This document shows positions 8,668-17,399 of a stretch of DNA of 64,000 nt, in pieces. This stretch comes from Paenibacillus sp. V4I7 (lineage in GTDB: Bacteria > Bacillota > Bacilli > Paenibacillales > NBRC-103111): NCBI RefSeq assembly GCF_030817275.1, contig NZ_JAUSZD010000002.1, positions 3,782,001 to 3,846,000 of the forward strand, read 5' to 3'. Made by a program: the position numbers and the translations under genes. Position 1 is the stretch's first letter. Each line of letters begins with the position of its first letter. A model generated the notes under the pieces. The model saw nothing but the letters and a program-made list of their open reading frames with translations, ran no database searches and was not told the DNA's origin.

Positions 8668-9285
8668 CTACTCGGATTGAATCTGCTTCTCAGATACGAC
8701 TGAGTAGTCGTTAGAACCATCTAGCTTCATAGCAAATTTAACAACATACGTACCAGCCTCATTAAAGGAAACGCCATATAACGGTACTTTCAGCCAAAAC
8801 GATTCTTTGGATTCTGAGATTGATTTCACAACCGGTGTAATAACGCTCTTCCCGCTTGGTGATACAACAGAAACCTGAACAGAGTTAATACTTGACTTCA
8901 AATTATCGACTTGAGCAAAAACGATAAAGTCTGCTTCTTTCCCGCGCTCCACAACGCCAAATGGAACGATGGCGGAGTCTTTACGCACCTCAGTTGTGAA
9001 GAACATGTGCACATTGGGTTTGTATAAGTAGGCAGTCTTATTCGAGTTATCCCATTTCACTAATGCTTGAAGCGCATCACTTACTGCGCGAAGCGGCAGA
9101 ACGGTTTTACCATCAACAATAAGAGGCGGAACATCTGAATCCCCGAATTCCACCGTCTCTTCATTAACGATTAAGCGGGCAATATTATTACCTTTAAAAT
9201 CCCCCCAGATCGATGAAGCCACCACTGCAGCCGTACTTAGAACAAAAAACATCAGCATCAACGCTAATATCCGTTGAACTTTCAT
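8668..9285 (-). CDS. secreted stalk-domain protein (copper amine oxidase N-like)
   Basis: A 205-residue exported protein. Residues 1-24 form a signal peptide. Residues 40-92 match the half-domain called copper amine oxidase N-like or stalk domain (LIVDGKTVLPLRAVSDALQ, then VKWDNSNKTAYL), which in Paenibacillus-type bacteria occurs in many cell-surface proteins and has no amine oxidase activity. The remaining 110 residues look like one beta-sandwich (VSVVSPSGK ... AGTYVVKFAMK). The ATG has GGAGG at good distance. The role is unknown, probably in the cell envelope. Confidence 0.8.
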   Translation of the reverse strand: MKVQRILALMLMFFVLSTAAVVASSIWGDFKGNNIARLIVNEETVEFGDSDVPPLIVDGKTVLPLRAVSDALQALVKWDNSNKTAYLYKPNVHMFFTTEVRKDSAIVPFGVVERGKEADFIVFAQVDNLKSSINSVQVSVVSPSGKSVITPVVKSISESKESFWLKVPLYGVSFNEAGTYVVKFAMKLDGSNDYSVVSEKQIQSE

Positions 9286-9365
9286 TCGCGTAACCTCCAG
9301 CTCTTGTTAGTAATCTTTGTGTCTGCATCTTTATACTCCAATGATTAAGAAGAGTTGCGATGATT

Positions 9366-10259
9366 TTATAATTTTGATAAAAAAGCTAGAACACGTTGTG
9401 TATAGGCTTCCGGTTGCATGTGATAGGAGCCAACATGCCCTGCTTTTTGTGTGACCCAAAGTTCAAATACATCCGGATGGCGGCTCCACATTCCTTCACT
9501 ATTGGACCAAGGAATAGCCTCATCATCTCGACTATGAATAAAAAGAATCGGCCTAGGATAAATGTGATCTACCGCGGCAAGCGCATCAACAAGGTGGGGG
9601 TTGATGCCAATTAATCTAGGTAAAATAAGTAGAATTAGAGGTGTAAAAGGAAAACGCGGCAGCCTAGACCATACAGGCAAATTGTCCCTCAAGTACGGAC
9701 TGAGCTGACTAAAAGCGCTATCTGTTATGACCCCTAATACAGCCCTTTCTTCGGCTGCTGCTAAGATGGATGTACTGCCGCCCATTGAAAAACCAAGCAA
9801 GCAAATTTTACTTGGTTCGTGCTCCTGAACCCAGTCGATAGCACCGAGTACATCTTGCTTTTCCAAAAAGCCAACCGTAGTTATTTCCCCCTCCGATTTC
9901 CCCGAGTTCCGAAAATCAAACATAAGCACATGATAGCCTGCTTCGACAATGGATTTAGCCAAGGCCAACGCTGGAAGCCCTTTTTCCAGACGTGTTCCCG
10001 CATAACCATACGACATAATAACGGTCATTGGCATAGCATCAGTTGGAGCATAAGGAGACTTCAAAATCCATCCATCTAATTGGACATCTCTAGATCGGCT
10101 TTGGAAGCTAATATTCTCCATGTGCAAACTATAGTCATCAGGCGAGGCATCAACCGGCTTACGCTGCGGATGTGTGAGCTGCCAACCTACATAGACCGCT
10201 ATACCTATTAGAGCTAGACAGACAAGAACAAACAAAATACTACTAATCATCCAAATCAT
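9366..10259 (-). CDS. membrane-anchored alpha/beta hydrolase
   Basis: A 297-residue serine hydrolase with one N-terminal membrane helix (residues 5-28). The nucleophile elbow GFSMGG places Ser158 as catalytic, with Asp245 or Asp246 (HSRDDEAIP) and His275 (KAGHVG) completing the triad. The oxyanion region is SYGYAGTR. It resembles YqkD/YtxM-like esterases of unknown substrate. The gene stands alone; AAAGGTG lies 12 bases before the start, and a second ATG three codons later is also possible. Confidence 0.85.
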   Translation of the reverse strand: MIWMISSILFVLVCLALIGIAVYVGWQLTHPQRKPVDASPDDYSLHMENISFQSRSRDVQLDGWILKSPYAPTDAMPMTVIMSYGYAGTRLEKGLPALALAKSIVEAGYHVLMFDFRNSGKSEGEITTVGFLEKQDVLGAIDWVQEHEPSKICLLGFSMGGSTSILAAAEERAVLGVITDSAFSQLSPYLRDNLPVWSRLPRFPFTPLILLILPRLIGINPHLVDALAAVDHIYPRPILFIHSRDDEAIPWSNSEGMWSRHPDVFELWVTQKAGHVGSYHMQPEAYTQRVLAFLSKL

Positions 10260-10356
10260 GAAGTAATCAACACCTTTTAATTAATGGTTGAAATTCCGCA
10301 ACCTCCCATGCTACATTAGAAAAAGATGGTTTTTGTCGAACAATGGAGGCTGCTGA

Positions 10357-11109
10357 ATGAGTTTGCAAATTCAAATGTTGGGAACCGGCAGTGCGTTTGC
10401 CAAAACATTTTACAATACAAGCGCATTAATCCGGTCTAATGAAATGAACATCCTAATCGACTGCGGGGCAACAACACCAAGATCGCTTCATGACATCGGT
10501 GTACAGCCTGACCAAATTGATGGTATCATCATTTCGCATATTCATGCCGATCATGTAGGCGGATTGGAAGAAATTGCCTTTCGCTTGTTATACCAATATA
10601 AGAATAAGAAAACGAAACTTTTCGTAACAGAATCACTAGCAAGAGTCCTTTGGGAAAACACGCTAAAAGGCGGCATGTATAATCCCACAGACGGCTTCAG
10701 CCGATTAGAGGATTATTTTGAAGTCATCCTTCTCGAAGAAAATGTACCTGTTACTATTCTTCCTGGGCTAACCATTGAAATTATATCCACACTTCACATA
10801 CCTCATAAACTTAACTACTCACTTTTTATCAATGGCCGAACATTCTATAGTGCTGATACCCAATTTAATGAGGAACTTCTCGTTCAAGAAATTGTTAACA
10901 AAAGAAACTGTCACACCATTTTACACGATTGTCAACTAAGCGGGGACGGTTTTATACATGCTACATTGGATGAACTGCTTACCTTGCCTGATTATGTACA
11001 GGAGCGAATCTATCTGATGCATTATGACGATGATATGATGAATTTTATTGGGAAAACAGGCAGCATGACTTTCATCCATCAACATGAAGTGATTAAAATT
11101 CCAGAATAA
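10357..11109 (+). CDS. MBL-fold metallo-hydrolase
   Basis: A 250-residue metallo-beta-lactamase fold protein of the RNase Z/ YhfI-like group. It has the HxHxDH zinc motif (HIHADH, residues 61-66), a further His in TLHIPHK, an Asp in YSADTQF and a late His in LMHYDDD. There is no signal peptide. GGAGG precedes the ATG. The substrate is not evident; phosphodiesterase or hydrolase activity is the family expectation. A strong terminator follows. Confidence 0.85.
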   Translation: MSLQIQMLGTGSAFAKTFYNTSALIRSNEMNILIDCGATTPRSLHDIGVQPDQIDGIIISHIHADHVGGLEEIAFRLLYQYKNKKTKLFVTESLARVLWENTLKGGMYNPTDGFSRLEDYFEVILLEENVPVTILPGLTIEIISTLHIPHKLNYSLFINGRTFYSADTQFNEELLVQEIVNKRNCHTILHDCQLSGDGFIHATLDELLTLPDYVQERIYLMHYDDDMMNFIGKTGSMTFIHQHEVIKIPE

Positions 11110-11123
11110 TTATTTTACGATCA

Positions 11124-11160
11124 AAACCTAGGGATGAATTGTCCTTAAGGTTTTTTTTTG
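11124..11160 (+). terminator. rho-independent terminator
   Basis: AACCTAGGGA pairs with TCCTTAAGGTT (one mismatch or bulge) and is followed by nine T residues. Confidence 0.85.
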
Positions 11161-11308
11161 AGAAGAAGCGTGATACTTTTCAATTTTGTTTACTATTGTT
11201 GAAGGGATTTAGTTCATAGATAGAGAACATGTCACAATGATGTGAGAAACCTCGAAAATAGGCCATTCAAAGATGAGCGACCGCGTTTAGTTACAATCAG
11301 GAGATGAT

Positions 11309-12928
11309 ATGGTGGTTATCAATTGGATTTTTTATGTCTATGCACTTGTTTTTTGTCTATACACAATTATATTGCATACTGCACTCAACATACCCTTACT
11401 TGTCGTAGGATTGGTCCTTTACATCATCAGTCTTAGGTTTCAAATGCAGCATGCGGCAATCCCTTGGCTTCGCTTGCTTTTCATTGGATTTTTACATTAC
11501 ATCGGACATTCGAATTTTTGTCTTCCCTTGTACATACTAACACTTTCCTTCGATATTTATAAAGAAGATAGCCGCAAAAAATCTTGGTTGTTAGCTGCAT
11601 CCTATGCATTCATTTATATTTGCAATGTTTATCTCATTATTGGTTTTTCCAGTAAGAACTTGCTATGGATTCATGCTCTTAATAGTATACTTAATTTTAC
11701 CGCGGTAGCCTTATTCACACGAGCAGCTTATTCTACAATTAGACAAGCAGATTCATTAAGAAATGAACGATATTTATATACGCAAAAGGATTCGCTAACA
11801 GGATTATATAATTACGAAGAGTCACATCGCAGATTGGAACAATACATACAGCAAAAGCAAAGTCTAGTCCTTATCCTTATTGATTGTACGGATCTGAAGG
11901 CAATGAATACAACTCGCGGGTTTCAAGCGGGGAATTTCATTTTGAAGCAAATGGCTGACCTCCTGCAAATCTTGTTTAAAGACTCTCTCTTTATAGCAAG
12001 GTACGGTGGTGATGAGTTCGCTGTCGTCTTGCCGCTTAATCCAGATCATGATTCAACCACTTCTTTCAAGCTAAAACTTGATTCTGATCTGCCGAAATTG
12101 ACTGGCATTCAAATCACGTATGGCATTGCTAATTATCCGTTAGAGGGTTTGACGAAGGATGATCTCATTTTATTAGCCGAGCATAACTTATTTATGAAGA
12201 AGCGTGAATCCTGGTTAAAGCGCGAAGAGCATATGCTCAGATCGGAAAAACTGAGAGTCGTCGGTGAGCTTGCATCCGGGATGGCTCATGAAATTCGAAA
12301 TCCGTTGACAACAGTAAAAGGATTTTTGCAAATCTCTAAGGCAAATGGATACAATATTGAAAATTGGTATGCGATGATCATGGATGAAATTGATCGGATG
12401 AGTGACTTGACTGCTGAATTCCTCCAATTCTCAAAGCCCCATCGCATTGATTTCCAAGCCGATTCTCTCCATGAGTGCATACTCAAGGTCATTGCCTTGA
12501 TGGAATCAGAAGCTACTCGTTTCGGCCACGAAATTCATTATCAAGAATGGATGGATCCTATCCTCGTATGGATGGACCAAGATAAAATGATACAGTTATT
12601 GCTTAACATTATAAAAAATGCTTGCGAAGCCATGGAAGAAAACGGCATTATCCGCATGCAATTAAGCCGCGATCCGAAGAACGCGACTTTAATTATTGCA
12701 GATAACGGCCCTGGCATTCCAAGTGAACAGTTAGAGAAGATCTTCCATCCCTTCTTCACGACAAAAGCAGCCGGTACCGGACTTGGTTTATCTATTTGCT
12801 ACAAAATCGTTCAAGATCACCAAGGGACCTTGGAAGTTGAGAGCGAACTAGGAAAGGGTACTCGATTTATCATAACCTTCCCATTAGTTGACGAAAATTC
12901 ACAGAATGAAAAAACCGCTTTTCTTTAA
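11309..12928 (+). CDS. membrane GGDEF-histidine kinase fusion protein
   Basis: A 539-residue signalling protein with an unusual order. About six hydrophobic helices fill residues 1-150. A GGDEF domain follows (DSLTGLYN, then YGGDEF with GGDEF at 233-237), and then a full kinase: HisKA with His327 in GMAHEIRNP, N box near 430-443, G1 DNGPGI and G2 GTGLGL (about 489-494). The GGDEF signature is intact, but the upstream IDCTDLKAMN...GFQAGN stretch has Phe and Asn where cyclases usually have GH and GD. No RxxD inhibitory site is seen. It may sense or make cyclic nucleotides while phosphorylating an unknown regulator; no response regulator gene is adjacent. AGGAGATGAT precedes the ATG. Confidence 0.88.
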   Translation: MVVINWIFYVYALVFCLYTIILHTALNIPLLVVGLVLYIISLRFQMQHAAIPWLRLLFIGFLHYIGHSNFCLPLYILTLSFDIYKEDSRKKSWLLAASYAFIYICNVYLIIGFSSKNLLWIHALNSILNFTAVALFTRAAYSTIRQADSLRNERYLYTQKDSLTGLYNYEESHRRLEQYIQQKQSLVLILIDCTDLKAMNTTRGFQAGNFILKQMADLLQILFKDSLFIARYGGDEFAVVLPLNPDHDSTTSFKLKLDSDLPKLTGIQITYGIANYPLEGLTKDDLILLAEHNLFMKKRESWLKREEHMLRSEKLRVVGELASGMAHEIRNPLTTVKGFLQISKANGYNIENWYAMIMDEIDRMSDLTAEFLQFSKPHRIDFQADSLHECILKVIALMESEATRFGHEIHYQEWMDPILVWMDQDKMIQLLLNIIKNACEAMEENGIIRMQLSRDPKNATLIIADNGPGIPSEQLEKIFHPFFTTKAAGTGLGLSICYKIVQDHQGTLEVESELGKGTRFIITFPLVDENSQNEKTAFL

Positions 12929-12945
12929 AGCGGTTTTTTCATTCT
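12903..12945. terminator. perfect bidirectional terminator containing both stop codons
   Basis: A 19-base-pair perfect stem (12903-12921 with 12927-12945) around a 5-base loop. Both arms carry six A or T residues, so it works in both directions. The loop region holds the TAA of the kinase gene and the TAA of the convergent acetyltransferase gene, so the last codons of both genes lie in the stem. Confidence 0.92.
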
Positions 12946-13362
12946 TACATGTAGGATGCCAGCATCATAAAAAGGTTCATCCGAGATAACTTTATAGCCC
13001 AGTTGGCTATAAAAGCCCTCTGCTTGACATTGTGCGTCGAGGATCGCAGTTGAACAATGCTTTTCACGAGCTTGCTGCTCCATCGCAAGAATCATTTGTT
13101 TACCTAGGGATTGGCCCCTATATTCTTTCAAAACCGCCACACGCTGCAGTTTAGCCGTTTGAGGTTGATATTCATACCAACGAGCTGCCGCAACAGGCTG
13201 ATCTCCATCTAACATAAGAAAATGATGGCACGCTTCAGGTGATTCATCCTTTTCATCGATCTCCTCGTGCTCAGGTACTTGCTGTTCTTCAACGAACACT
13301 TTGAACCGTACTCCAAAACAGGCTTGTAATTGATCTTTTGTTGTGACTCGAATGATTTCCAT
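12925..13362 (-). CDS. GNAT family N-acetyltransferase
   Basis: A 145-residue acetyl-CoA-dependent acetyltransferase of the ElaA/YjcF-like group. Motif A is present as VAVLKEYRGQSLGKQMI. The early segment FGVRFKVFVEEQQVPEHEEID is typical of this small single-domain subfamily, which usually acts on unknown small amines. The ATG at 13362 is preceded by GGAAGAAG; an extension upstream is possible but has no ribosome site. Its stop codon lies within the shared terminator with the convergent kinase gene. Confidence 0.87.
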   Translation of the reverse strand: MEIIRVTTKDQLQACFGVRFKVFVEEQQVPEHEEIDEKDESPEACHHFLMLDGDQPVAAARWYEYQPQTAKLQRVAVLKEYRGQSLGKQMILAMEQQAREKHCSTAILDAQCQAEGFYSQLGYKVISDEPFYDAGILHVRMKKPL

Positions 13363-13439
13363 GTGAACTTCTTCCTTTCTAAGAACATTTCTTGATCTTA
13401 TCCCATTCAAGAAAAGTTGTCCACATGTACTAATTTAAC

Positions 13440-13901
13440 CTATTTCTTGTTTTCCAGCATATAACTAAAAGCACCAATGGCAATACCGAGAAGCGCTCCC
13501 CCCACGACTTCTCTTGGCAAATGACCTAATCGTTCCTTTAAGGCTTTACGTCTTCGTGCATGGTACAAACCCGGATGCTGTTTGGCCAATCTCTCGACTT
13601 GCTCATCGAGGTCATTCACTTCAACCGCAATCTCTCCAGCAGCCCGCCGGATCCCCATCGCATCATACATGACGACCGCTCCGAAAACCGAACTCACGGC
13701 AAAATCGATCGCAGAAAAGCCTCTTTTCATCGCTATATAGGTTGCAAGCGCAGATACCCCCGAGGAGTGTGAGCTTGGCATCCCTCCTGTTTGAGTCAGC
13801 TGCGACCAGTCCCACTTTCTAGTTTTCAAATAGAAAAGTGGCAATTTCATTACTTGAGCAGTACCAATACCAATCACTGCTGTTGTCAATGCTCGATTCA
13901 T
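13440..13901 (-). CDS. YuiD-like divergent PAP2 (DUF212) membrane protein
   Basis: A 153-residue membrane protein matching the DUF212/YuiD family in length and order. It has three to four hydrophobic segments and the conserved GGMPSSHSSGVSAL motif, which resembles the phosphatase motif of PAP2 enzymes. A charged stretch (LDEQVERLAKQHPG) and a final HLPREVVGGALLG helix follow as in the family. The ATG at 13901 has GAGGTG upstream and is preferred over an extension to 13964. Phosphatase activity on a lipid phosphate is possible but unproven. Confidence 0.87.
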   Translation of the reverse strand: MNRALTTAVIGIGTAQVMKLPLFYLKTRKWDWSQLTQTGGMPSSHSSGVSALATYIAMKRGFSAIDFAVSSVFGAVVMYDAMGIRRAAGEIAVEVNDLDEQVERLAKQHPGLYHARRRKALKERLGHLPREVVGGALLGIAIGAFSYMLENKK

Positions 13902-14011
13902 CACTTTCACCTCACTTCTAGCATCCATCACAGGTTTAGATTCTATTCGAAAAGTTTGATACAATAGAAATGTTGACCCTGCATGAAAAGCAAATAAAGT
14001 TTTCCAGCGGA

Positions 14012-14067
14012 AAACTCAGCCCATGCTTACGAAGAAAGTTTTCCTACGGAAATCTCTAAGGAGTGTT
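14012..14067 (+). repeat. 5-prime UTR repeat element, copy 1
   Basis: CATGCTTACGAAG is followed by a short hairpin (AGTTTTCCTACGGAAAT) and then CTCTAAGGAG, the ribosome site of the CBS gene. The same arrangement occurs on the minus strand at 19331-19383 before another gene. A second small hairpin (GTTTTCCAGCGGAAAAC) lies immediately upstream. Confidence 0.65.
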
Positions 14068-14072
14068 AATGA

Positions 14073-14504
14073 ATGAATATTGCTTTTTTCCTTTTACCTA
14101 AATCCGAAGTTATCACAACGACATTGCAAGCAACGCTTCGCCAGACATTAGAACGAATGGAATATCACCGTTATACGGCTGTGCCTATTCTTTCCGATGA
14201 TGGTCATTATGTAGGTACGGTTACCGAGGGAGATTTATTGTGGTTTCTTAAAAATTCAGACGGAATTGGCTTCGAAAATGCTCATCGCCATGTACTGGCC
14301 GAGGTTCCTCTGCGTGTACAAAACAAACCGGTTCATATTCATGCCGAAATGGTCGATCTTATTGATTTGGCCAAAGTGCAAAACTTCGTGCCGATAGTTG
14401 ATGATTCCGATAAATTCATCGGGATCGTTCGAAGGAGTGAGATCATCGAATACTGCGCGAAGCAGCTCGAATTTAAATCCCCCTCCGCTGCAGGAGAGAG
14501 GTAG
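14073..14504 (+). CDS. tandem CBS-domain protein
   Basis: A 143-residue soluble protein consisting almost only of two CBS motifs: YTAVPILSDDGHYVGTVTEGDL (first half) and NFVPIVDDSDKFIGIVRRSEI (second half). Such stand-alone CBS pairs bind adenine nucleotides; in Bacillus the YkuL/DarB type binds cyclic-di-AMP, but this protein is not clearly that orthologue. AAGGAG in the upstream repeat element is its ribosome site. Its last 32 bases overlap the convergent glycosyltransferase gene, so the two messages share antisense sequence. Confidence 0.86.
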   Translation: MNIAFFLLPKSEVITTTLQATLRQTLERMEYHRYTAVPILSDDGHYVGTVTEGDLLWFLKNSDGIGFENAHRHVLAEVPLRVQNKPVHIHAEMVDLIDLAKVQNFVPIVDDSDKFIGIVRRSEIIEYCAKQLEFKSPSAAGER

Positions 14505-15684
14505 TCCAGGCAATATGAAGTAAGTAGATGACTTGTGTAATCAAATAGGCACTGCCGAGCATCAGGAATGGAAGCATACCGTACACATAGCGATCCACCG
14601 GAATAAAGACCATATGGACGCCTAAGAACAAGAGAAATGCCACCGTTAAATATTGAATCGAAGTCTTGCGAAAACTGAAAAAGAGCATTGCTATGCTACC
14701 TGCAGCAATTAAGAAAGTGTGCAATTGAGTTAGTGCATTCGCATACCACGCCGGTACGGAAAAAGGATAAGGTCCCACCCACATCGTTTTAAAAAATACG
14801 AGTAATTTTCCGATTGTCATCCATTTCATCCATAACAACGGTTCCTTTACCAAACCTTCTTTTATCCGTCTCATACCTTCAGCGAACTGATTATCTGTAT
14901 CGATATGATCCCAATCAATTGTTCCTTGGAAGTAGGGGTCCGTTCCTCCAAGGAACGGATTGCCCGCTTCCCCTTTGGCGATAAAAATAAAAGAATGAAA
15001 AGTCATCCAATTCCGAATCCACCAAGGCATCATAATACAGGCAAAAGACGCTGCTGCAAGTAATCCATAGGCTGCGTCTATTTTCTTTGTTCTCACCCAA
15101 AGAAACAAATAGGGAACAACAGATAGGGGAAGTACATTCGGACGAATGAGCACGCAAATCCCAAGCAGAGTCCCCATCCATAGATGATCCCGCCATTTAT
15201 TATCTTGTAAGATCCGCACCTGCATGTAGAGCAGTCCCGTAAAAACGGTCAAAAACGGAACCTCCGTCAAGATGAGTGAAGTTGACCAGACGTAGGAAGG
15301 ATACACCGCGGCAAAAGTACCGGCGATTAGCCCTGTTATGGGGTTAAACAGCCTTTTTCCAATTAGAAATAGGAATAGTATCGCTCCCAGTGAAATAAAG
15401 CAGTTCATGATACGAACGACCATTAATGCCGGCTCCAGGTGTTCATGGCCTGTAAGGCTAAATACAGCCGCTAAAAGCAGCGGAAATCCGGGAGTTACGA
15501 GTGAGTTAGGCTCGGTATCGCGATAGGCGAATAGGCCTTTTTCTAGCAATTGAATCGCTGTCTTCGTATACTCTAATTGATCCCACTCTAGTGGTGGGTA
15601 TTCAGCTTCAAGCACATAGTGCAGGCGTATATACAAAGCTGCAGCCATAAGAAGCAGCAAGCCAAGCCAAACTCCGCGTTTCAT
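14473..15684 (-). CDS. ArnT/PMT-like membrane glycosyltransferase
   Basis: A 403-residue integral membrane protein with about ten hydrophobic helices. The first outside loop has the acidic motif PPLEWDQLEYTKTA, which in the GT39/GT83 (PMT/ArnT) fold carries the catalytic Asp and binds the lipid-linked sugar. It is the last gene of a four-gene unit with a polyprenol-phosphate sugar synthase-like GT2, DUF2304 and an EmrE-like protein. It would transfer a sugar from polyprenyl phosphate to an acceptor outside the membrane. The acceptor (protein, teichoic acid or lipid) is unknown. GGAGAG precedes the ATG. Confidence 0.82.
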   Translation of the reverse strand: MKRGVWLGLLLLMAAALYIRLHYVLEAEYPPLEWDQLEYTKTAIQLLEKGLFAYRDTEPNSLVTPGFPLLLAAVFSLTGHEHLEPALMVVRIMNCFISLGAILFLFLIGKRLFNPITGLIAGTFAAVYPSYVWSTSLILTEVPFLTVFTGLLYMQVRILQDNKWRDHLWMGTLLGICVLIRPNVLPLSVVPYLFLWVRTKKIDAAYGLLAAASFACIMMPWWIRNWMTFHSFIFIAKGEAGNPFLGGTDPYFQGTIDWDHIDTDNQFAEGMRRIKEGLVKEPLLWMKWMTIGKLLVFFKTMWVGPYPFSVPAWYANALTQLHTFLIAAGSIAMLFFSFRKTSIQYLTVAFLLFLGVHMVFIPVDRYVYGMLPFLMLGSAYLITQVIYLLHIAWTTSLLQRRGI

Positions 15685-15712
15685 AAGACTCTACTCTCCT
15701 TATTAGACGAAC

Positions 15713-16072
15713 CTATCTAGCTAACAGGAAGGCGCCTCCAACTAAGAAGAGCAGTCCTACCCATTGTGATGATGTGAACGTTTCCTTTAGTACTATCCAA
15801 CCGAACAATGCACCCAGTACATACGCAATCGATTGGAGCGGATAAACACGACTTAAATCGAATCGACTAAGAGCATAGAACCATATCAACGTTGCAATGC
15901 CATAAAGTAAACATCCTATAAGAATATAAGGCTGCATCAGTACGGTTCCTAAATTTTGAATCCCTGTTAATGGCGTTCGATTGAGCGCTATTTTCCATAC
16001 AATTTGACCACAAACCAACAAACATACATTTAGGAATACAAGGAGAATCGGAGCCATCGACATAGACATCAT
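15713..16072 (-). CDS. small EamA/SMR-type membrane protein (ArnE/F-like)
   Basis: A 119-residue protein of four membrane helices. The third and fourth helices show the EmrE-like pattern SRVYPLQSIAYVLGALFGWIV, then GLLFLVGGAFLLA. In the arn pathway similar half-size proteins (ArnE/ArnF) flip a lipid-linked sugar; the neighbouring GT2 and ArnT-like genes make that role likely here, though a drug-efflux role cannot be excluded. Its ATG overlaps the DUF2304 stop by 4 bases. Confidence 0.8.
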   Translation of the reverse strand: MMSMSMAPILLVFLNVCLLVCGQIVWKIALNRTPLTGIQNLGTVLMQPYILIGCLLYGIATLIWFYALSRFDLSRVYPLQSIAYVLGALFGWIVLKETFTSSQWVGLLFLVGGAFLLAR

Positions 16073-16413
16073 TCAGAACCCTTTCCGCGTAATTGTTCCT
16101 GCAGCAGCGCAACTTCTTGAATCAAACGGGTTAATTTGCGATGAAGCTTAGAAATAACTAGCGTCAAATGCATGATAAATACAAGTGAGAATAACAATCC
16201 CACCAGAAAAAGCAACGAAGGTGCGTAGTAGATGTGCATTTTGTGCGAAATCAGATCCAATAAGCTCGGAAACACGCTAAACAATGCCATGATAAATCCT
16301 AGTACTAGCCAGAGAATGGCGTACTGCTCCTGTAGTTTTTGCCTACGAATAAGCTCTATGGAAATGAAAATAAACACCAAACAAAAAGAGATTGCCCAAA
16401 CATACACATTCAC
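16069..16413 (-). CDS. DUF2304 membrane protein
   Basis: A 114-residue protein with three membrane helices and a C-terminal coiled segment (LHRKLTRLIQEVALLQEQL). The pattern (IRRQKLQEQYAILWLVLG near the second helix) is that of DUF2304, a family of unknown function nearly always found next to polyprenol-phosphate glycosyltransferases. It starts 6 bases after the GT2 stop and overlaps the next gene by 4 bases, so all four genes are one transcript. Confidence 0.82.
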   Translation of the reverse strand: MNVYVWAISFCLVFIFISIELIRRQKLQEQYAILWLVLGFIMALFSVFPSLLDLISHKMHIYYAPSLLFLVGLLFSLVFIMHLTLVISKLHRKLTRLIQEVALLQEQLRGKGSE

Positions 16414-16419
16414 GAATCA

Positions 16420-17118
16420 TCAACTCACATTACGGATTCTTGTCATACATACAGCTAGAGATACTTTGACCATATAGTAAAATGATTTCACAGGGGTAAT
16501 GGACGATTGTCCCGCTTTCCTCGCATGCATTAAAACAGATACTTCTCTCACTCTGAATTGCTGCCGTTCCAGTAAAACTACAGCCTCTACCTCCGGATAA
16601 TCCTCCGGGTAATACCTCGCAAAAAGCTCAATGATGGGACGGTTCACCGCTCTAAAGCCTGATGTAGGGTCAGTGAAGGTCTTACCAATCATCCAACTTA
16701 TCATCCAGGTAAAAAAAAGAATACCTAATCTTCGATTCCAAGCTGAACGATAAGCGGTCTTCACCAGAAATCGAGAGCCGATACAGCAATCAACATGCCC
16801 CGTCAAGATTGGTTCCATAATTTGAGTCAATGCTTCTGGGTCATGTTGGCCATCTGCGTCGATTTGAATAGCGATTTCGTAGCCATTCCGTGCAGCATAC
16901 ATATATCCCGTCTGCATAGCGCCTCCAATGCCTAAATTAACAGGTAAATCGATGACAGCCGCATGCTGTAACGCACGTGCAACTGCTGAGGTACGATCCG
17001 AGGAACCATCATTGACGATGACAATATCCATTTCAGGCTGCTCTCGTTTTATGGAGGCTACCACGCCTGCTATCGTTTTTTCTTCGTTATAAGCCGGAAT
17101 GATTGCAAGTGTCTTCAT
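16420..17118 (-). CDS. GT2 family glycosyltransferase (polyprenol-phosphate sugar synthase-like)
   Basis: A 232-residue GT-A fold enzyme. The nucleotide-sugar motifs are PAYNEE, VNDGSSDRT, DADGQHDPE (DxD-type) and GSRF, followed by TDPTSGFRA. This is the pattern of dolichol-phosphate mannose synthase-like enzymes that load a sugar on a polyprenyl phosphate at the inner face of the membrane. There is no C-terminal membrane pair, which DUF2304 may supply. The ATG at 17118 has AGGGAAGGAAT upstream, so it is preferred to one at 17154. It is the first gene of the cassette. Confidence 0.88.
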   Translation of the reverse strand: MKTLAIIPAYNEEKTIAGVVASIKREQPEMDIVIVNDGSSDRTSAVARALQHAAVIDLPVNLGIGGAMQTGYMYAARNGYEIAIQIDADGQHDPEALTQIMEPILTGHVDCCIGSRFLVKTAYRSAWNRRLGILFFTWMISWMIGKTFTDPTSGFRAVNRPIIELFARYYPEDYPEVEAVVLLERQQFRVREVSVLMHARKAGQSSITPVKSFYYMVKVSLAVCMTRIRNVS

Positions 17119-17348
17119 TAGGTTATTCCTTCCCTCGCTAAGATCATCATCCATCCTGAACCATTTCTATTCCCAAGCATGCCCGCTTCTCCATCTGATT
17201 AAACCAAATGGAAAGAACGCAAATGGATAGGGCCCGACTGAAAGAGACAAACTAAGTGGAAAACTTTGCTTGGAGTGGAAGGATATCCTTGGATCTCACA
17301 AGCCAGAATAAGCAGTGGCTTTTGTTTCGGAATATGCATTCGATTTTT

Positions 17349-17386
17349 ACACAAAAAAAAGAATGGGGGTTGAATCCCATCCTTCC
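17349..17386 (-). terminator. rho-independent terminator
   Basis: On the minus strand AAGGATGGG pairs with CCCATTCTT around an 8-base loop and runs into TTTTTTTT. It starts about 15 bases after the stop of the 56-residue small protein gene. Confidence 0.75.
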
Positions 17387-17399
17387 TTTTATCGAAGTA

